Below, piece after piece: positions 4,797 to 7,546 of a stretch of 7,546 nucleotides of DNA. The translations under genes and the position numbers were made by a program. Source of the DNA: Gemmatimonadota bacterium. GTDB taxonomy: Bacteria > Gemmatimonadota > Gemmatimonadetes > Gemmatimonadales > GWC2-71-9. The DNA is taken from the NCBI GenBank assembly GCA_029884275.1, contig JAOUIC010000075.1, forward strand, positions 1 through 7,546. The letters run 5' to 3'. Positions within the stretch are counted from its first letter, which is position 1. Each line of letters opens with the position of its first letter. A model generated the notes under the pieces. The model was not told the DNA's origin. It worked only from the letters and a program-made list of their open reading frames with translations, and searched no databases.

Positions 4797-7546
4797 GTGT
4801 TCCATAGACCGCTGCTCCCGCTGGCCGCCCTCCTGGCCGCGGCCTTCGGCTGCGCCGGGGGAACCACCGCCGTCCCCGCCACCGCCTCACCCGCGGTCGC
4901 CTCCGCCGATTCCTCCGCCGGCGGAGGGGCGGCACCGGCCCCGCTGGTCCCACCTCTGGAGGCCTATCTCAGGGGCTGGATGCCGCTCCGCGTCACCCGG
5001 ATCGACGCCTTCCTCCAGGACCATCCCGAGTACGACGGGCGCGGCACCCTCATCGCCATCCTCGACAGCGGCATAGACCCCGGCGTTCCCGGGCTCGGCA
5101 CCACGACGACGGGTGAGAGGAAGATCCTCGACCTCCGCGATTTCTCCGGCGAAGGTCGAGTCGCGCTCGCGCCGGTGTCGCTCAAGGGGGAGACTGTGCG
5201 TGCCGGTGGTCAGGTGCTGACCGGCCTCACGAGGCTCCGCGCGCTGATGGTCGGCACCACCGGCTACGCCGGCGGCATCGCGGAACGGCCGCTGGGCATG
5301 ATGCCGGCCTCCGACCTCAACGGCGATGGCGACGACAGGGACACCCTCGCGGTGGTGGCCGCCCGTCTGACCGACGGATGGGCGGTGTTCGCCGACACCG
5401 ACGGCGACGGCTCGCTGGCCGACGAGTCGCCCGTGCGGGACTACCTCAGCGGGCGCGAGACCTTTGGCTGGCGCCGCGGCACCGCGCCCTCGCCGATCAC
5501 GGTTGCGGTCAACCTGCGGGACAGCGCCTCCGCTCCCCTGCTCGACCTCGTCTTCGACAACAGCGCTCACGGCACCCATGTGGCCGGCATCGCCGCCGGC
5601 AGCGACCTGTACGACGTCGCAGGATTCGATGGCGTCGCGCCGGGAGCCTTCCTGCTCGGCATCAAGATCGCCAACAACGCCCATGGCGGGATCTCCACCA
5701 CCGGCGCCATGGCCGACGCCATCGGCTACGCCATCCGCTTCGCGCGGGAGCGCCGGCTGCCGCTGGTCATCAACTTGAGCTTCGGCGTCGGCAACGAGGC
5801 GGAGGGCCAGGCCCGGATCGACCACCTGGTGGACTCGGTGCTCGCCGCGGAGCCGTCGGTGGTGTTCGTCACCAGCGCCGGCAACGATGGGCCCGGGCTC
5901 TCGACCATGGGCTTTCCGGGCTCCGCCCCCAGAGCCATCACCGTGGGAGCCACTTTCCCGCTGGCCTTTCTCGGCGCCGCCGGCGATTCGGCTGGCCCCA
6001 TCGCCTACTTCAGTTCACGCGGCGGCGAACTGGCCAAGCCCGAGCTCGCTGCCCCGGGAATGGCCTACTCCAGTGTCCCCCGCTGGAACACCGGCGACGA
6101 GGTGAAGCAGGGCACCAGCATGGCGGCGCCGCACGTCTCCGGGCTTGCCGCCCTGCTCTTGAGCGGATTGAAGGCGGAGAACCGCATCGCGGACGCCCGT
6201 ACGATCCGGCAGGCGCTCATGGTGACCGCACCGCCGCTCGTCACCGGCACCTACCTCGACGGCGGAACCGGAGTGCCCGACCTTCCCGCTGCCTGGCGCT
6301 GGCTCGCTCAGCCGCGTGACCTGCCCGATGTGACGGTTCGCGCCCTCCGGGGCGGGGTCACCGCGGGCTGGGGCGTCGAGGCCCGGCCCGGCGCGGGGGA
6401 CACCGCCGCATTCTTCGAGATCACCCTTCCGTCCGGCTCCCCGGCGAAGGACTTCCGGCTCCGGTCGAGCGCGGCCTGGCTCGCGCCGCCCTTGTCGATC
6501 AAGCTCGAGTCCGGGCCCAACCGCGTGGCGCTCACCCTGGCGAAGGACGCGAGCCTCGGCGCCGGCGTCCATTTCGGCACGGTGAGCGGCTGGACTGCCG
6601 ACTCGCTCGCCGGCCCAGCGTTCCGGCTGGTCGCCACGGTGATCGTCCCGGATGAGCCGGTCGATTCGACCGTCGACCTCGGCCCGCTCGCCCCCGGCAC
6701 CGAAGTCCGCCGCTTCTTCCCCGCCGATTCGGCGCGGCCCTTCCAGGTCGGGGTCGCTGCAACGGTCGCGGGCGAGCAGGCCCTCGTCTTCCTGCACGAG
6801 CCCGGCGGCGCTCCCTACCGGGAGGTTCACGGCGCCGCTGCGGGACACGGCCCGGACGCGGCGGTGTTCCAGGTGGACGGGCGTGATGCCGCACAGGGCC
6901 TCTACGAAGTCGTCGTCGTCGCCCATCCGCAGCAGCCTGCGTCGGCTGCGCTGACCGTCACGCGGAGCCCGGTGGGCATCGGTGCGACCCGCGAGGGCGA
7001 TTCACTCGTGGTTCGGCTGCACAACTACTCGGCCGCGGCGCAGACGGTGGAGACCGCGGCTGGATTGGTCGGCGTCGAGCGCCAGGTCACGCTGGCGGGG
7101 AGCGGCTCGGCGCCGCAGCGTGTGTCGCTGACCATCCCGGAGTGGGCGGAGCGGCTCGCCGTCGACGTCCGGCTCGACCCCGCTCTCTGGCCCGCCCTCA
7201 CCGATTTCGGCGTCACACTGGTCGACGCCAGCGGGCGGCAGATCGACCAGGAACCGCTGCACTACGCGCTGGGTCGGCTCACCATCGACCTCGACTCGAC
7301 CCACGCCGGCGGCGCGGAACTCCTGCTCCTGCCCGGTTTCGCCGATCGGGGCGAGAAGCCGTGGAGCGCCTCGGTCTCGCTCCGGTTCTACGGCGGTGAG
7401 CCGGAAGTCGTCCAGCACGCCTCCCCGGTCACCATCGAGCCTGGCGCGACCGGTCGTGTCACCCTGCCGTGGCAGGATTCCCCCTTCAGGGCCGGTGAGG
7501 CATTCTTCCCGCTGGGGATTGTCGCCGTCACCGTCAACCAGCGTCT
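4797..7546 (+). CDS. Tripeptidyl-peptidase II-like subtilase (S8), probable lipoprotein, 3' end beyond window
   Basis: A serine protease with 916 complete codons and no stop before the window edge. The GTG at 4797, 5 bases after the preceding stop, opens a frame beginning VFHRPLLPLAALLAAAFGCAG, a lipoprotein-like signal with Cys19. An Ala/Ser/Gly/Pro-rich spacer follows. The triad is D90 (IAILDSGIDPG), H258 (AHGTHVAGIAAG) and S441 (GTSMAAPHVSG), with oxyanion N363 (TSAGNDGPGLS). The entry segment PEYDGRGTLIAILDSGID, the 168-residue spacing from D to H, the ADTDGDGSLADESPVRDY segment and the post-catalytic GVHFGTVSGWTADSLAGPAFRL region with PLAPGTEVRRFF all match eukaryotic tripeptidyl-peptidase II in order. 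The rest (about 520-916) is beta-rich. Two Asp/Gly-rich loops (173-182 and 200-210) look like calcium sites. Two substrate-anchoring glutamates known in human TPPII appear to be absent. The weak ribosome site and tight spacing suggest translational coupling to the carboxyltransferase gene. Lipidation is inferred, because AFGC is not an ideal lipobox. Confidence 0.92.
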   Translation, partial: MFHRPLLPLAALLAAAFGCAGGTTAVPATASPAVASADSSAGGGAAPAPLVPPLEAYLRGWMPLRVTRIDAFLQDHPEYDGRGTLIAILDSGIDPGVPGLGTTTTGERKILDLRDFSGEGRVALAPVSLKGETVRAGGQVLTGLTRLRALMVGTTGYAGGIAERPLGMMPASDLNGDGDDRDTLAVVAARLTDGWAVFADTDGDGSLADESPVRDYLSGRETFGWRRGTAPSPITVAVNLRDSASAPLLDLVFDNSAHGTHVAGIAAGSDLYDVAGFDGVAPGAFLLGIKIANNAHGGISTTGAMADAIGYAIRFARERRLPLVINLSFGVGNEAEGQARIDHLVDSVLAAEPSVVFVTSAGNDGPGLSTMGFPGSAPRAITVGATFPLAFLGAAGDSAGPIAYFSSRGGELAKPELAAPGMAYSSVPRWNTGDEVKQGTSMAAPHVSGLAALLLSGLKAENRIADARTIRQALMVTAPPLVTGTYLDGGTGVPDLPAAWRWLAQPRDLPDVTVRALRGGVTAGWGVEARPGAGDTAAFFEITLPSGSPAKDFRLRSSAAWLAPPLSIKLESGPNRVALTLAKDASLGAGVHFGTVSGWTADSLAGPAFRLVATVIVPDEPVDSTVDLGPLAPGTEVRRFFPADSARPFQVGVAATVAGEQALVFLHEPGGAPYREVHGAAAGHGPDAAVFQVDGRDAAQGLYEVVVVAHPQQPASAALTVTRSPVGIGATREGDSLVVRLHNYSAAAQTVETAAGLVGVERQVTLAGSGSAPQRVSLTIPEWAERLAVDVRLDPALWPALTDFGVTLVDASGRQIDQEPLHYALGRLTIDLDSTHAGGAELLLLPGFADRGEKPWSASVSLRFYGGEPEVVQHASPVTIEPGATGRVTLPWQDSPFRAGEAFFPLGIVAVTVNQR

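Noticed and set aside
5378..6319. A 313-residue plus-strand frame overlapping the protease catalytic region
   Set aside because: It is out of frame with the protease, whose triad motifs and TPPII-like order are unmistakable. The Arg-rich product is a shadow.

Overview
The window is very GC-rich (roughly 70% by eye). It carries an integron-integrase remnant, an uncharacterised helical protein, two probable lipoproteins (one of them a large protease) and an acyl-CoA carboxylase-type carboxyltransferase. This mix, together with short palindromic repeats whose base is GTAGGGGCG, looks most like an uncultured or poorly studied Gemmatimonadota or similar high-GC environmental bacterium. That placement is inference from gene style, not from a marker gene.

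Layout. (1) Positions 23-481, minus strand: the C-terminal catalytic part of an integron integrase (IntI) with the N-terminal half gone. (2) Positions 482-1440: no convincing gene. At its core, about 770-1273, is a degenerate tandem repeat with a strict 21-bp period and roughly two dozen diverged units. (3) 1441-2103, plus: a 220-residue conserved-looking hypothetical protein with a clear ribosome binding site, followed 7 bases after its stop by a GTAGGGGCGGAGC palindrome and then by a strong stem-loop. (4) 2252-2662, minus: a small exported probable lipoprotein, convergent with the previous gene. (5) 2675-3063: intergenic DNA ending in paired hairpins. (6) 3172-4791, plus: a carboxyltransferase of the propionyl/methylcrotonyl-CoA carboxylase beta family. 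Its coding homology starts upstream of the first standard start codon. (7) 4797 to the window end, plus: a subtilisin-family (S8) protease that aligns along its length with eukaryotic tripeptidyl-peptidase II but carries a lipoprotein-type signal sequence. It has no stop codon within the window.

The most unusual feature is a 123-bp insertion (3852-3974) in the carboxyltransferase gene. It has perfect 15-bp terminal inverted repeats of the same type as the intergenic palindrome at 2111-2142. It contains four head-to-tail hairpins on a 30-bp period, is exactly 41 codons long, keeps the frame, and falls in the linker between the two crotonase-fold halves of the enzyme. This is a palindromic element domesticated as coding sequence, comparable in principle to Rickettsia palindromic elements. 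Its GTAG-based hairpin recalls REP sequences served by RAYT (TnpA-REP) transposases.

The genes do not form one obvious pathway. The carboxyltransferase and the protease are separated by only 5 bases and are probably co-transcribed. No biotin carboxylase or biotin carrier subunit is visible.
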